Positions 34,584 through 43,537 of a stretch of 64,000 bases of DNA are shown piece after piece. The stretch lies in the NCBI RefSeq assembly GCF_042140125.1, contig NZ_CP159473.1. One strand, written 5' to 3'. A model generated the notes under the pieces. It did no database searches. It worked only from the letters and a program-made list of their open reading frames with translations, and was not told where the DNA came from. A program made the position numbers and the translations under genes. Origin of the DNA: Rhodophyticola sp017644125 (GTDB lineage Bacteria; Pseudomonadota; Alphaproteobacteria; Rhodobacterales; Rhodobacteraceae). Within the stretch, counting starts at the first letter, position 1; each line of letters opens with the position of its first letter.

Positions 34584-35918
34584 ATGAAAACCTGTATCAA
34601 AGCAGTAGGTCTATCACGGCGAGCCCTTTCGGGGATTACACGGTTGCAGAAAGTATTCCTGTTCCTTCAGGGCCCGCACGGGCCGTTCTTTCACGGACTT
34701 GGCAAGAGTTTGCGAGCCGCGGGTGCGGATGTCTGGCGCGTGGGCTTCAATCAGGGTGACAGCGCGTTCTGGCACCATCGCGAAAGCTATATTCCCTATA
34801 CCGGCACCATCGCGGACTGGCCTGACCGGCTGCGCCGGCTGATCGCCGAAAAAGACGTCACCGATCTGGTGCTCTACGGCGATACCCGGCCCGTCCATGC
34901 CGAAGCCGTGGCCATCGCGAAATCGCAGAACCTTACCGTGCATGTCTTTGAGGAGGGGTATCTGCGCCCCTATTGGGTGACCTATGAGCGCGGCGGCGCC
35001 AACGGGCATTCGAGGCTGATGAACACCTCCGTCGCGCAGATGCGCCGCGCGCTGAAGGATCTGGATCTGGATCTTCCGGACACCCCGTCGAAATGGGGCG
35101 ATATGCGCCAGCACATGTTCTATGGCGCGCTTTATCACTGGTTCGTCATGTTCCTGAACAGGCGCTACCGGAACTTCCGGCCCCATCGCAACATCCCCGT
35201 TTCGCGGGAGCTGTGGCTCTACCTGCGGCGTCTGGCCTTCATGCCGTTTCTCTGGCTCGACCGGGTGCAGGCCACATGGCGCATTCGCGTGGGCGGGTTC
35301 CCCTATCATCTGGCGCTGCTGCAACTGGAACATGACGCCAGCTTCCGGGATCATGGCCCGTTCGACACCATGTCCGATTTTCTGGCGCTTCTGATCGAAG
35401 GCTTCGCACAGGGCGCGCCGACCCATCACCATCTGGTCTTCAAGTCCCACCCGCTGGAGGACGGGCGCGTTCCGATCCGCAGGGATATCCGCCGGCTGGC
35501 CGGCGAACACGGCGTCGGCGACCGGGTTCACTTCGTGCGCGGCGGCAAGCTCGCGCGGCTTCTGAACGACGCCCGCAGCGCGGTGACGGTGAACTCCACC
35601 GCCGCGCAGCAGGCGCTCTGGCGCGGATTACCGCTCAAGGCGTTCGGGACCGCCGTCTATCTCAAGCCGGAGTTTGTCTCGACCCAGTCGATGGAGGCGT
35701 TTTTCACCAATCCGACCCGCCCCGACAGCCGGGCCTATCGCGATTACAGGCATTATCTGCTTGAAACATCGCAGATCACCGGCAGTTTCTATTCCGGCAG
35801 CGGCCGGCGGCAGCTTTTGCGCCAGGTGGTCGACATGATGTTGTCCCCGGAAGACCCGTATGACGCGCTTGATGCCGGTCGACCGGCCCATCGGCAACAC
35901 CTTCAGGTGATCAAATAA
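34584..35918 (+). CDS. kpsS: Capsule biosynthesis protein, KpsS-like
   Basis: 444 residues from the first ATG. Family N-termini begin near VFLFLQGPHGPFF, so the TTG at 34641 with GGGGA eight bases upstream may be the true start. Capsule-synthesis (PF05159) features include HVFEEGYLRPYW, FKSHPLEDG and TVNSTAAQQALWRG. KpsS adds the first beta-Kdo residue to phosphatidylglycerol for the poly-Kdo linker of group 2 capsules. It is the first of three plus-strand capsule genes lying between ribE and ribD. Confidence 0.86.
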   Translation: MKTCIKAVGLSRRALSGITRLQKVFLFLQGPHGPFFHGLGKSLRAAGADVWRVGFNQGDSAFWHHRESYIPYTGTIADWPDRLRRLIAEKDVTDLVLYGDTRPVHAEAVAIAKSQNLTVHVFEEGYLRPYWVTYERGGANGHSRLMNTSVAQMRRALKDLDLDLPDTPSKWGDMRQHMFYGALYHWFVMFLNRRYRNFRPHRNIPVSRELWLYLRRLAFMPFLWLDRVQATWRIRVGGFPYHLALLQLEHDASFRDHGPFDTMSDFLALLIEGFAQGAPTHHHLVFKSHPLEDGRVPIRRDIRRLAGEHGVGDRVHFVRGGKLARLLNDARSAVTVNSTAAQQALWRGLPLKAFGTAVYLKPEFVSTQSMEAFFTNPTRPDSRAYRDYRHYLLETSQITGSFYSGSGRRQLLRQVVDMMLSPEDPYDALDAGRPAHRQHLQVIK

Positions 35919-36004
35919 CCGAAAGACTAGCGCGGTTTGCGCAGATAAGCTAAAGTCGAAAAAAAATAAACTGAGGCAGTTTCAGGCAATAAGGAGCCAC
36001 TTCC

Positions 36005-37135
36005 GTGAAATCACTGGCTTCCCGAGGGGCGCGCATGGTCGCGCTTTCGGTTGTTGTATCTATCGTCGCATCCTGCGCGTTGCCTCGCTCGGGCCCCAAC
36101 CGCAACGAATTGTTTGCAGGTTCGGTCCAGCGCGAGGGCGATGCCTTCGTGGTCGAGGTGAACCAGAGGGTCATCGCCGCCACGTCCATCGTTCCCGCGC
36201 TCGGCTTCAGTCAGGCGTTCCAGAATGCCGGCCCCACCTCCACCGAAGTGATCCGCCCGGGCGATGTGCTGGGCCTGACCATCTATGAAAACGTCGAAGA
36301 CGGGCTGCTGGCCGGGCAGGGCACCAATGCCGCCCTCATCAACGAGGTGACGGTGGATGGCGCGGGTTTCATCTTCATCCCCTATGCGGGCCGCATCCGT
36401 GCCGCGGGCAACACACCCGAGCAGCTTCGCGAGATCATCACCCGCAATCTGGACGAGCAAACCCCCGATCCGCAGGTTCTCGTGCGCCGCCAAGCGGGCG
36501 ATGGCGCCACCGTATCGGTTGCGGGCGCGGTCGGCGGGCAGGGCATTTATCCGGTGGAGCGGGCCACGCGCACCTTGTCGGGCATGCTGGCCGCCGCCGG
36601 CGGCGTCAGCGTGGAGCCCGACATCGCCCAGATCACGGTGGTGCGCGGCGCACATTCCGGCACGATCTGGTTCGAGGATCTCTATGCCAACCCCCAGTTC
36701 GACATTCCGCTGCGCGGCGGCGACCGGATCCTGGTGGAGGAAGACAGCCGCAGCTTCACCTCGCTCGGAGCGACCGGCACACAGGCGCGCGTGCCCTTCG
36801 ACAGCCAGACGATCTCTGCCATCGAGGCGATTGCGACCGTCGGCGGACTGCAATCCAACCTCGCCGACCCGACGGGCGTTTTCGTCCTGCGCAACGAGCC
36901 CGAGGAGATCGCCGAAAGCGTGCTCGGCCGCAGCGACCTGATCGGTACACAGCGGATGATCTATGTGCTGGATCTGACGGCGCCGACCGGCATGTTCGAA
37001 GCCCGGGATTTCGTCATCCGCGACGGCGACACCGTTTACGTGACCGAGGCCCCGTTCACGCAGTGGAGCAAGGCCCTGAGTGCACTGACCGGGACGCTTG
37101 GCACGGCCAATTCGATCGCCGGCCTGGCCGAGTAG
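36005..37135 (+). CDS. Polysaccharide export lipoprotein (Wza/KpsD-type, SLBB)
   Basis: 376 residues starting at GTG with AAGGAG eight bases before it. The lipobox VASC gives a lipid-modified C24, so the protein is an outer-membrane lipoprotein. A polysaccharide-export domain (about 75-165, VIRPGDVLGLTIYE to VLVRR) and SLBB repeats (about 170-350, VAGAVGGQGIYPV, VTVVRG-type strands) follow. Such proteins form the outer-membrane channel for capsule export. The inner-membrane ABC exporter genes are not in this window. Confidence 0.88.
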   Translation: MKSLASRGARMVALSVVVSIVASCALPRSGPNRNELFAGSVQREGDAFVVEVNQRVIAATSIVPALGFSQAFQNAGPTSTEVIRPGDVLGLTIYENVEDGLLAGQGTNAALINEVTVDGAGFIFIPYAGRIRAAGNTPEQLREIITRNLDEQTPDPQVLVRRQAGDGATVSVAGAVGGQGIYPVERATRTLSGMLAAAGGVSVEPDIAQITVVRGAHSGTIWFEDLYANPQFDIPLRGGDRILVEEDSRSFTSLGATGTQARVPFDSQTISAIEAIATVGGLQSNLADPTGVFVLRNEPEEIAESVLGRSDLIGTQRMIYVLDLTAPTGMFEARDFVIRDGDTVYVTEAPFTQWSKALSALTGTLGTANSIAGLAE

Positions 37136-37139
37136 GCCT

Positions 37140-39206
37140 GTGCCGGGTGACGGGCGTCGCGACATCCCCGCCGGGTCACCCAGCCGGCGGGGATTTCACT
37201 TCAACGCCGGTTTTCTGACCAATACCCGCGTGCGGCGCATTCTGTCGCTGTCGGGATATGACCTGAAGATCGGCAAACCGGGGCCGGACGATGACGTGCT
37301 GGTCTGGGGCCATTCGCCCTATGCTCCGCGCGGCGAAAAGGCCGCCGCCGCCACCGGCGCGCATCTGGTGCGCGTCGAGGATGCGTTTCTGCGTTCGCTT
37401 CATCCGGGCCGCGCGGGCGAGCCGCCCCTTGGCCTGACAATCGACCGGCGCGGCGCCTATTTCGACAGCACCCAACCCTCCGATCTGGAACATCTGCTGG
37501 CCAGTCACCCGCTGGACGACACCGCCCTGCTGGACCGGGCCCGCGATGCCATCGCCCGCATGGCCGACGCGCATCTGACAAAGTATTCCGCCGTCGATCC
37601 CGGCATCGAACCGCCCGATCCCGGCTATGTGCTGGTCATCGACCAGACGCGCGGCGATGCCTCGATCCGGCTTGGCGGGGCCAATGCCGACACGTTCCGC
37701 GAGATGCTCTACTGGGCGGGGGAGGATCACCCGGGCGCACCTGTCGTCATCAAGACCCATCCCGAAACAACCGGCGGCCATCGCACCGGGCATTTCAGCG
37801 CGGCCGACCTCCCCGGGACGGCGATGCTGTTCGATGCGCCCGTCTCTCCCTGGCGGCTCATGGCCCATGCCCGCGCGGTCTATACGGTGTCCAGCCAACT
37901 GGGGTTCGAGGCGATCCTGGCCGGACACAGGCCGGTGGTGTTCGGGCAACCCTTCTATGCAGGCTGGGGCCTCAGCGACGACCGCCAGCCGGTCGGGCGC
38001 CGCCAGCGCGCGCTGACCCGCGCCCAACTGGCCGCCGCCGCGCTGATCCTCTACCCGCGCTGGTACGACCCCTATCGGGACCGGCTCTGCCCGCTGGAGG
38101 ATGTTCTGGGGGCGCTGGAGGCGCAGGCCCGGGCATGGAGAGGCGACAGGGCCGGGCATGTCGCAATCGGCATGCGCGCCTGGAAACGCACCCATCTGCA
38201 GGCGTTCTACGGCAGATCGGGCACCCGGTTGCGTTTTGCGGCGACGCCCGCGGCTGCGGTGGCCACCGGCAGGTCCGTGATGGTCTGGGCGGGCCGCGAA
38301 GACCCGGCCCTGCGCGACGCCTGCCTCTCGGCGGGGCTGCCGCTCTCCCGCGTTGAAGACGGGTTTCTGCGCTCCCGTGGGCTTGGCGCCGATCTGATCC
38401 CCCCGCTCTCGCTGGTCCGGGACGATCTGGGCATCTACTACGATCCGACCCGCGAAAGCCGCCTTGAACGGCTGATCACGGAGGTCTCGGGCTGGCCTGC
38501 CAAACGTCTGGTCCGGGCCGAGGCGCTGGTGGCCCGGCTGACGGCGCTCGGTCTGAGCAAATACAATCTGGGCGAGGTCCCCGATCTGCCCGAACCGGAC
38601 ACACGCAAGATGGTTCTGGTCCCGGGCCAGGTGGAGGATGATGCCTCGATCCGGCTTGGCGCGGGCGAGGTGCGCAGCAATCTGGACCTGCTGGAAACCG
38701 CCCGCCGCCTGCATCCGAACGCGATGCTGGTCTACAAACCCCACCCGGATGTGGAGGCCGGCCTGCGCAGCGGCGCGGTGCCCGCCGAGGCCCTCGCCCG
38801 GCTGGCCGATGTCGTGGCCCATCGTGCGGATCCCGCCGCTCTTCTCGCGCGGGCCGATCGCGTGGTGACCATGACCTCGCTTCTGGGGTTCGAGGCGCTG
38901 TTGAGGCAGGTGCCGGTCACCGTATTGGGCACGCCATTCTATGCCGGATGGGGCCTGAGCACCGATCTGGGGCCGGTGCCCGCCCGGCGGCAGGCGCGGC
39001 CTTCGCTCGCCGCGCTCGCCCATGCCGCGCTGATCGCCTATCCGCGCTATCTGGATCCGGTGACGGGCCTGCCCTGCCCTGTGGAGATCGCGGTGGAGCG
39101 TCTGGCCACGGGCCAGGGGCTGGCGCGGAAACCGGGTTTGCGGGCCTTGGCAAAGCTGCAGGGCTGGTTCGCGGGTCAGGCCTGGATCTGGCGGGGCGGA
39201 CGCTGA
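37140..39206 (+). CDS. kpsC: Capsular polysaccharide biosynthesis protein, two-domain KpsC-like
   Basis: 688-689 residues from GTG at 37140, five bases after the preceding stop; an in-frame ATG at 37098 inside the export gene is less likely. Two homologous Kdo-transferase modules are seen: each has RVEDxFLRS (about residues 80 and 410), DDAS/GDASIRLG, a YKPHPD/IKTHPE motif and VFGQPFYAGWGLS / VLGTPFYAGWGLS. KpsC alternates beta-2,4 and beta-2,7 Kdo addition to extend the capsule linker begun by KpsS. It is convergent with ribD. Confidence 0.9.
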   Translation: MPGDGRRDIPAGSPSRRGFHFNAGFLTNTRVRRILSLSGYDLKIGKPGPDDDVLVWGHSPYAPRGEKAAAATGAHLVRVEDAFLRSLHPGRAGEPPLGLTIDRRGAYFDSTQPSDLEHLLASHPLDDTALLDRARDAIARMADAHLTKYSAVDPGIEPPDPGYVLVIDQTRGDASIRLGGANADTFREMLYWAGEDHPGAPVVIKTHPETTGGHRTGHFSAADLPGTAMLFDAPVSPWRLMAHARAVYTVSSQLGFEAILAGHRPVVFGQPFYAGWGLSDDRQPVGRRQRALTRAQLAAAALILYPRWYDPYRDRLCPLEDVLGALEAQARAWRGDRAGHVAIGMRAWKRTHLQAFYGRSGTRLRFAATPAAAVATGRSVMVWAGREDPALRDACLSAGLPLSRVEDGFLRSRGLGADLIPPLSLVRDDLGIYYDPTRESRLERLITEVSGWPAKRLVRAEALVARLTALGLSKYNLGEVPDLPEPDTRKMVLVPGQVEDDASIRLGAGEVRSNLDLLETARRLHPNAMLVYKPHPDVEAGLRSGAVPAEALARLADVVAHRADPAALLARADRVVTMTSLLGFEALLRQVPVTVLGTPFYAGWGLSTDLGPVPARRQARPSLAALAHAALIAYPRYLDPVTGLPCPVEIAVERLATGQGLARKPGLRALAKLQGWFAGQAWIWRGGR

Positions 39207-39266
39207 CGCGACCTGCGCACGCAACCGGCAATAGCGAATGCAGAGGCCGTGGCTAAGGTGCCGGGG

Positions 39267-40370
39267 TCACACCGGTCCGCGGGTCCAGCTATGCAGGATG
39301 TCCGGGCCGATGGCACGGGTGTCACGCAAGATGAACCGCGGCGCCTCGCCAAGCGCCGCCACCCCCATCGCACCGATCGCGGGCTGGCCTTCGGCGCCAA
39401 GCGCCAGCCCGGCGGTGAACCCCACCAGATCGTCCACCAGATCCGCCGTCAGCAAGGATGCCGCCAATACCCCCCCACCCTCGCAGAAAACCCGCGTCAG
39501 CCCCTCCCGCCCAAGGGCCTGCATCACATCGGACAGGTCCAGTTGCCCCCCCGGCGCAGTGGCGCATGGGATCAGCCGCGCGCCCCTGTCGCGCCAGGCC
39601 GCCTGCACGCCGCCCGCGGCATCCTCCCCATGGCAGAGCCAAAGCGGCACCTCGTGGGCGTTTTGGGCCAGGACGCTGTCGGACGGAAGATCGAGCCTGC
39701 GGGAAATCACGACACGAACCGGCTGATGCGCGACGCCCAGCCCCCGCACGGTCAGGTTCGGGTCATCGGTCCGGACCGTGCCCGCCCCGACCATCACCGC
39801 ATCATGGCGCGCGCGCATCCCGTGAACCACCCGGCGCGCCAGGGCGCCGGTGATCCAGCGGCTTTCCCCACTGGCCGTCGCGATCCGCCCGTCGAAGGAG
39901 CCGGCAAGCTTCAGCGTCAGGGCCGGGCGGCCCTGCGTGATGCGGCTGACAAATCCCGCATGGGCCCGCGCCGCTTCGTCCCGCAGGACATCTTCGGTAA
40001 CCGCGATCCCGGCGTCGCGCAGCCGCGCAACTCCCTGCCCTCTGGTGCGGGGGTCCGGATCCTCCATGGCGACGACCACCCGCGCGACCGAAGCCGCGAT
40101 CAACGCCTCGGCGCAGGGCGGGGTCTGGCCGTGATGGGCGCAAGGCTCAAGGCTGACATAGGCCGTCGCGCCCCGTGCCCCGGCGCCTGCCTGATCAAGC
40201 GCCCGGGGTTCGGCATGGGGGCGCCCGCCCGGCGCGGTCCAGCCCCGGCCCAGCACCCGCTCGCCCTTCACGATCACGCAGCCCACTGCCGGGTTGGGCC
40301 AGGTCCGACCCTGACCGCGCGCGCCAAGGCTGAGCGCAAGGCGCATCCAGCGGGCATCCGCGCCCGTCAC
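39267..40370 (-). CDS. ribD: Bifunctional diaminohydroxyphosphoribosylaminopyrimidine deaminase / reductase
   Basis: 367 residues. The N-terminal zinc deaminase has HAEPRAL (H52, E54) and PCAHHGQTPPC (C77, C86); the C-terminal reductase begins at about 145 with LKLAGSFDGRIA and includes GAGTVRTDDPNLTV and FCEGGG. It catalyses the second and third steps of riboflavin synthesis. It lies three bases after nrdR. Its usual downstream partner ribE is 4.8 kb away across the capsule insertion. Confidence 0.96.
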   Translation of the reverse strand: MTGADARWMRLALSLGARGQGRTWPNPAVGCVIVKGERVLGRGWTAPGGRPHAEPRALDQAGAGARGATAYVSLEPCAHHGQTPPCAEALIAASVARVVVAMEDPDPRTRGQGVARLRDAGIAVTEDVLRDEAARAHAGFVSRITQGRPALTLKLAGSFDGRIATASGESRWITGALARRVVHGMRARHDAVMVGAGTVRTDDPNLTVRGLGVAHQPVRVVISRRLDLPSDSVLAQNAHEVPLWLCHGEDAAGGVQAAWRDRGARLIPCATAPGGQLDLSDVMQALGREGLTRVFCEGGGVLAASLLTADLVDDLVGFTAGLALGAEGQPAIGAMGVAALGEAPRFILRDTRAIGPDILHSWTRGPV

Positions 40371-40373
40371 GGG

Positions 40374-40841
40374 TCAGCTTTCGGTCGGGTTTGGCGGGCG
40401 CAGCTCGGCCACGAATTCCTCGAAATCATCCGCGTCCTTGAAGTTCTTGTAGACGCTGGCGAAGCGCACATAGGCGACCGTGTCGATCCGGGCCAGACTT
40501 TCCATCACGATCTCGCCGATGGTTTTCGAGGGAATATCCGTCTCGCCCATGCTTTCCAGCCGGCGCACGATCCCGCTGATCATCTGATCGATCCGGTCAG
40601 GCTCCACCGGGCGTTTCTGCATCGAGATGCGGATCGAGCGCTCCAGCTTGTCGCGGTCGAAATCCTCGCGCTTGCCATTGGTCTTGATCACCACCAGGTC
40701 GCGCAACTGTACCCGTTCATAGGTGGTAAACCGACCGCCGCAGGCGGGGCAGAACCGCCGTCTGCGGATGGCCACATGATCCTCTGCCGGTCGGCTGTCT
40801 TTTACCTGAGTGTCCACATTTCCGCAAAACGGGCAGCGCAT
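40374..40841 (-). CDS. nrdR: Transcriptional repressor NrdR
   Basis: 155 residues. The N-terminal zinc ribbon uses C3, C6, C31 and C34 (MRCPFCG and CPACGGRF), followed by an ATP-cone domain (about 49-139). NrdR senses nucleotides and represses ribonucleotide reductase genes; nrdJ at 24019-26298 is a likely target. A DnaA-box-like sequence lies 75 bases upstream. Confidence 0.96.
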   Translation of the reverse strand: MRCPFCGNVDTQVKDSRPAEDHVAIRRRRFCPACGGRFTTYERVQLRDLVVIKTNGKREDFDRDKLERSIRISMQKRPVEPDRIDQMISGIVRRLESMGETDIPSKTIGEIVMESLARIDTVAYVRFASVYKNFKDADDFEEFVAELRPPNPTES

Positions 40842-41290
40842 CCACGTCCCCTCTTCTTGTCCCTGGGCGCCCGGGCCGGGGGCGCGTATCCTGGCTGATT
40901 GGGTCTTAAGCCCGGTTATCCACAGGCACTATAGGGCGATGCATAATGGTTGGGTAGTATTGAAATTCTGCCACAGCATTTTGGGGTTGGAGTGGCAGGA
41001 ATACCTGCCCTTGCCTACGCCATTGCCCGGCAGGGTACGATTGGCCGGGCGTTTTTGCGCCCTCCGGTGTGCCGCGCGGCCATTAACCCCATCGGGCGAT
41101 CAGATGTGCTATCGACCCTTCTGAAACGAATGTCGCGCCATGCCGGAGATCCCGGGCGGTGCGGCGATTTCAAACTGTTGAACCCCGGGCCGAATTGGGC
41201 TCATCATCGCCGGATCGCATTATGTCAGCCGATATTCGACTCCGCTTTCGCAGCCAGCCTAAACCGTCGCATCGTCAAGAAGAGAACCAT
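40842..41290. other. 449-base intergenic region, divergent nrdR / methyltransferase
   Basis: No credible gene. It holds the nrdR promoter region, a DnaA-box-like nonamer at 40916-40924, and a perfect six-base dyad GGCAGG-AATA-CCTGCC at 40994-41009. The stretch 41100-41290 leads to the methyltransferase start and has an open frame in phase with it, but the ribosome-binding site favours the later start. Confidence 0.55.
40916..40924 (+). promoter_or_regulatory. DnaA-box-like site (TTATCCACA) upstream of nrdR
   Basis: A perfect nonamer 75 bases from the nrdR start, followed by GGCACTATAG. Together with the site upstream of nrdJ it marks both ribonucleotide-reductase-related promoters in the window. 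A regulatory role for DnaA here is inference. Confidence 0.45.
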
Positions 41291-42025
41291 ATGCAGCAAC
41301 CCAGTACCGACCGCTACGATATCTGCCAGAAGGCCGACGCCATCCATGGCTGGCTGAAAATGGTCACCTCCCGCCGCACGGTGGATATCCTGCATTGGCA
41401 GGAGGCGCAGGGATACACCGGAAACCTGATGGAAATCGGCGTCATGTGCGGCAAGTATTTCTCGCTCATGGTCGACAGCGCGATGCGGACCGGGGATACG
41501 GTTCTCGGGATCGACACATTCCAGTATGCAAATGAAAAACGCGTCGTCACCGAGTTGACCGGCGTTTTCGGCAAGGCTGTCACCGATCGTTTCAAGTTAT
41601 GGCGCCGGCAATCGAACACTGTCTCGGCGACCGAACTGACACATGCGATCGGGCGGCCCCGGTTCATCAGCGTCGACGGCGCCCATGATTTCGAAAACGT
41701 CTACCGCGACATGGAACTGGCTGAACAGGTCGTGTCCCACAAGGGCGTAATCTCTGCCGACGACTTCCTCAATCCGCTGACGCTCGGCGTCAATCAGGCG
41801 ATCAATGCCTTCCTGTCGCGGCCGCGCGCGGTCGTTCCGGTGGCCTTCGTCGCCAACAAGCTGTTCCTCGTTCACCGGTCGGTGGAGGAAGAGTATCGCG
41901 GCGCCGTCGAAGAGATGATCCGGAACGGCAAGGATGCGGAGGCCGAAGCCTTCAAGCAGCGCGCGACCCATGGCCGGCACCATATCGAGCAGGATTTTCA
42001 CGGCCACAAGGTTCTGATCGGCTGA
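41291..42025 (+). CDS. Class I SAM-dependent methyltransferase-like protein
   Basis: 244 residues from MQQPSTDRYDI, preceded by a purine-rich AGAAGAGAA. The fold is methyltransferase-like (Methyltransf_24 type): MEIGVMCGKYFSLMVD (motif I-like), GDTVLGIDTFQY (motif II) and RFISVDGAHDFENVYRDMEL (motif IV, as in cephalosporin-hydroxylase/glycan methyltransferases). The substrate is unknown. The gene stands alone after the nrdR region. A GC-rich hairpin follows the stop. Confidence 0.68.
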   Translation: MQQPSTDRYDICQKADAIHGWLKMVTSRRTVDILHWQEAQGYTGNLMEIGVMCGKYFSLMVDSAMRTGDTVLGIDTFQYANEKRVVTELTGVFGKAVTDRFKLWRRQSNTVSATELTHAIGRPRFISVDGAHDFENVYRDMELAEQVVSHKGVISADDFLNPLTLGVNQAINAFLSRPRAVVPVAFVANKLFLVHRSVEEEYRGAVEEMIRNGKDAEAEAFKQRATHGRHHIEQDFHGHKVLIG

Positions 42026-42041
42026 TTTCTGCCGCTGCCGG

Positions 42042-42061
42042 CGGGCTGGCGGACCAGCCCG
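42042..42061 (+). terminator. Hairpin after the methyltransferase gene, possible terminator
   Basis: Eight-bp perfect stem CGGGCTGG/CCAGCCCG with loop CGGA, 17 bases after the stop. There is no U-tract, so intrinsic termination is uncertain. Confidence 0.35.
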
Positions 42062-42166
42062 GGGCGATCATGTGCCCCGCTGGTCCGAAGCGCTTCTTGC
42101 GAAATCCCTGAACTGCGCGGTGCAACCTGCTAGACTGTCCCTTTAACACGCAACAGGAGACAGATC

Positions 42167-42370
42167 ATGAGTATCGCCCGTGTGACGGAGATTTCCGCAA
42201 CATCGCCCGACAGCTTCGAGGCCGCGGTGCGGGACGGCGTGGCCCGCGCCAATTCCACGCTGCGCAACGTCACCAGCGCCTGGGTCAAGGAACAGCGCGT
42301 GGCGGTCAGCGACGGGAAGATCGACTATTATCAGGTCAATCTGATGGTCACTTTCGTGCTGGACGACTAA
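42167..42370 (+). CDS. Dodecin family flavin-binding protein
   Basis: 67 residues, the normal dodecin length. It shows VTEISATSPDSFEAAV at the start and VKEQRVAVSDGKIDYYQVNLMVTFVLDD at the end. Dodecins form hollow dodecamers that store or scavenge riboflavin/FMN. AGGAG precedes the ATG at the expected distance. Its stop overlaps that of the convergent YjbQ gene. It lies near, but not inside, the riboflavin cluster. Confidence 0.93.
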   Translation: MSIARVTEISATSPDSFEAAVRDGVARANSTLRNVTSAWVKEQRVAVSDGKIDYYQVNLMVTFVLDD

Positions 42371-42783
42371 CCTCCGATCAGCGCCGCCGCTACCTGCCGT
42401 GAATGGGCCCGGCGGCGGTGCTCGACCACATAGATCCCCTGCCAGGTACCCAGCATCATCCGCCCGCCGCGCACCGGGATCGATAGCGAAACCGGCATCA
42501 TCGCCGCCTTGATATGGGCCGGCATATCGTCGGGGCCTTCCTGGACATGGGTCAGATAGGACATCGCCGGATCGTCGGCGGGCGGCACGAGCCGCTCGAA
42601 ATAGGCCCGCAGATCGGTCTGCACATCCGGATCGGCGTTTTCCTGTATCAGCAGGCTGGCCGATGTGTGGCGGATCATCAGCGTGACCACCCCGCCACCC
42701 TGCCCGGATAGCCAGCGGCTGACCTGCGATGTGATCTCGTAAAGCCCGGGGCCACGGGTCTGCACTGTAAACACTGTCTCCAT
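42367..42783 (-). CDS. YjbQ / UPF0047 family protein
   Basis: 138 residues from METVFTVQTRG; an upstream in-frame start would overlap the divergent gene. The family signature IRHTSASLLIQENADPDVQTDL (within about 53-74) and the C-terminal GTWQGIYVVEHRRRAHSR are present. The family is sometimes called secondary thiamine-phosphate synthase after activity seen for the Escherichia coli protein; the physiological role is unclear. Confidence 0.9.
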   Translation of the reverse strand: METVFTVQTRGPGLYEITSQVSRWLSGQGGGVVTLMIRHTSASLLIQENADPDVQTDLRAYFERLVPPADDPAMSYLTHVQEGPDDMPAHIKAAMMPVSLSIPVRGGRMMLGTWQGIYVVEHRRRAHSRQVAAALIGG

Positions 42784-42839
42784 GCGCCTATCTGAGATCA
42801 GGACGACACCTGTTGCAAGCTGATCGGAGACCAACCCCA

Positions 42840-43514
42840 ATGACCCGCAAAACCCTGTTCATCACCGGCGCCTCTTCCGGCATCGGCGCCGCCACCGCCC
42901 GGGCCGCCGTCGACGCGGGCTGGAACGTGGGGCTGATGGCGCGCTCCGCCGACAAGATCACCGCACTGGCCGAAGAGCTGGGCGGCGCGGCGCTGGCCCT
43001 GCCCGGCGATGTCACGCAACTGGCCGTGCAGGAGCAGGGTCTTCTGGCCTTGCAGGAGGCGTTCGGCGCGGTCGATGCCGCCTTCGCCAATGCGGGAATG
43101 GGCCTGAGCACACCAGGCACGGAAAACGGCGACCCCAAGGAATGGGAGGCGCTGGTGCAACTCAACATCCTTGGCCTGCTCTACACCGCGAAGGCCGCGA
43201 TGCCCTATCTGAAGGAAACACAGGGGCAGATGGTTCTGACCGGATCCGTCGCCGGGCGGCAGCACATCAAGGGCTCGATCTACGGCGCGTCGAAATGGTT
43301 CGTGCATGGCTATGCGGGCAATCTCGCCGAAGAGATGCGCGAATGGGGCGGGCGCTGCACGGTGATCGCGCCCGGAATGGTCGACACACCGTTCTTCGAC
43401 ACCCCGCGACCGGACAAGCTCATGCCCGAGGATGTGGCCGAAGCGGTCATGCTGGCGCTCAACGCGAACCCGCGCAACACCGTGCGCGAGGTGTTCCTGT
43501 TCCCGACCAACTGA
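42840..43514 (+). CDS. SDR family oxidoreductase
   Basis: 224 residues from MTRKTLFITG, the start that begins the Rossmann motif TGASSGIGAATA. NAG appears in FANAGMG, and the catalytic Ser-Tyr-Lys set in LTGSVAGRQ...YGASKWF. This is a classical short-chain dehydrogenase/reductase, NAD(P)-dependent. The substrate is not inferable. It diverges from the YjbQ gene with about 56 bases between starts. Confidence 0.88.
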   Translation: MTRKTLFITGASSGIGAATARAAVDAGWNVGLMARSADKITALAEELGGAALALPGDVTQLAVQEQGLLALQEAFGAVDAAFANAGMGLSTPGTENGDPKEWEALVQLNILGLLYTAKAAMPYLKETQGQMVLTGSVAGRQHIKGSIYGASKWFVHGYAGNLAEEMREWGGRCTVIAPGMVDTPFFDTPRPDKLMPEDVAEAVMLALNANPRNTVREVFLFPTN

Positions 43515-43537
43515 CAGGCCCCGGCGCACGGACCCGT

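Noticed and set aside
37176..39224. 682-codon minus-strand frame across the KpsC-like gene
   Set aside because: Shadow of a two-module protein whose repeated motifs are clear on the plus strand.
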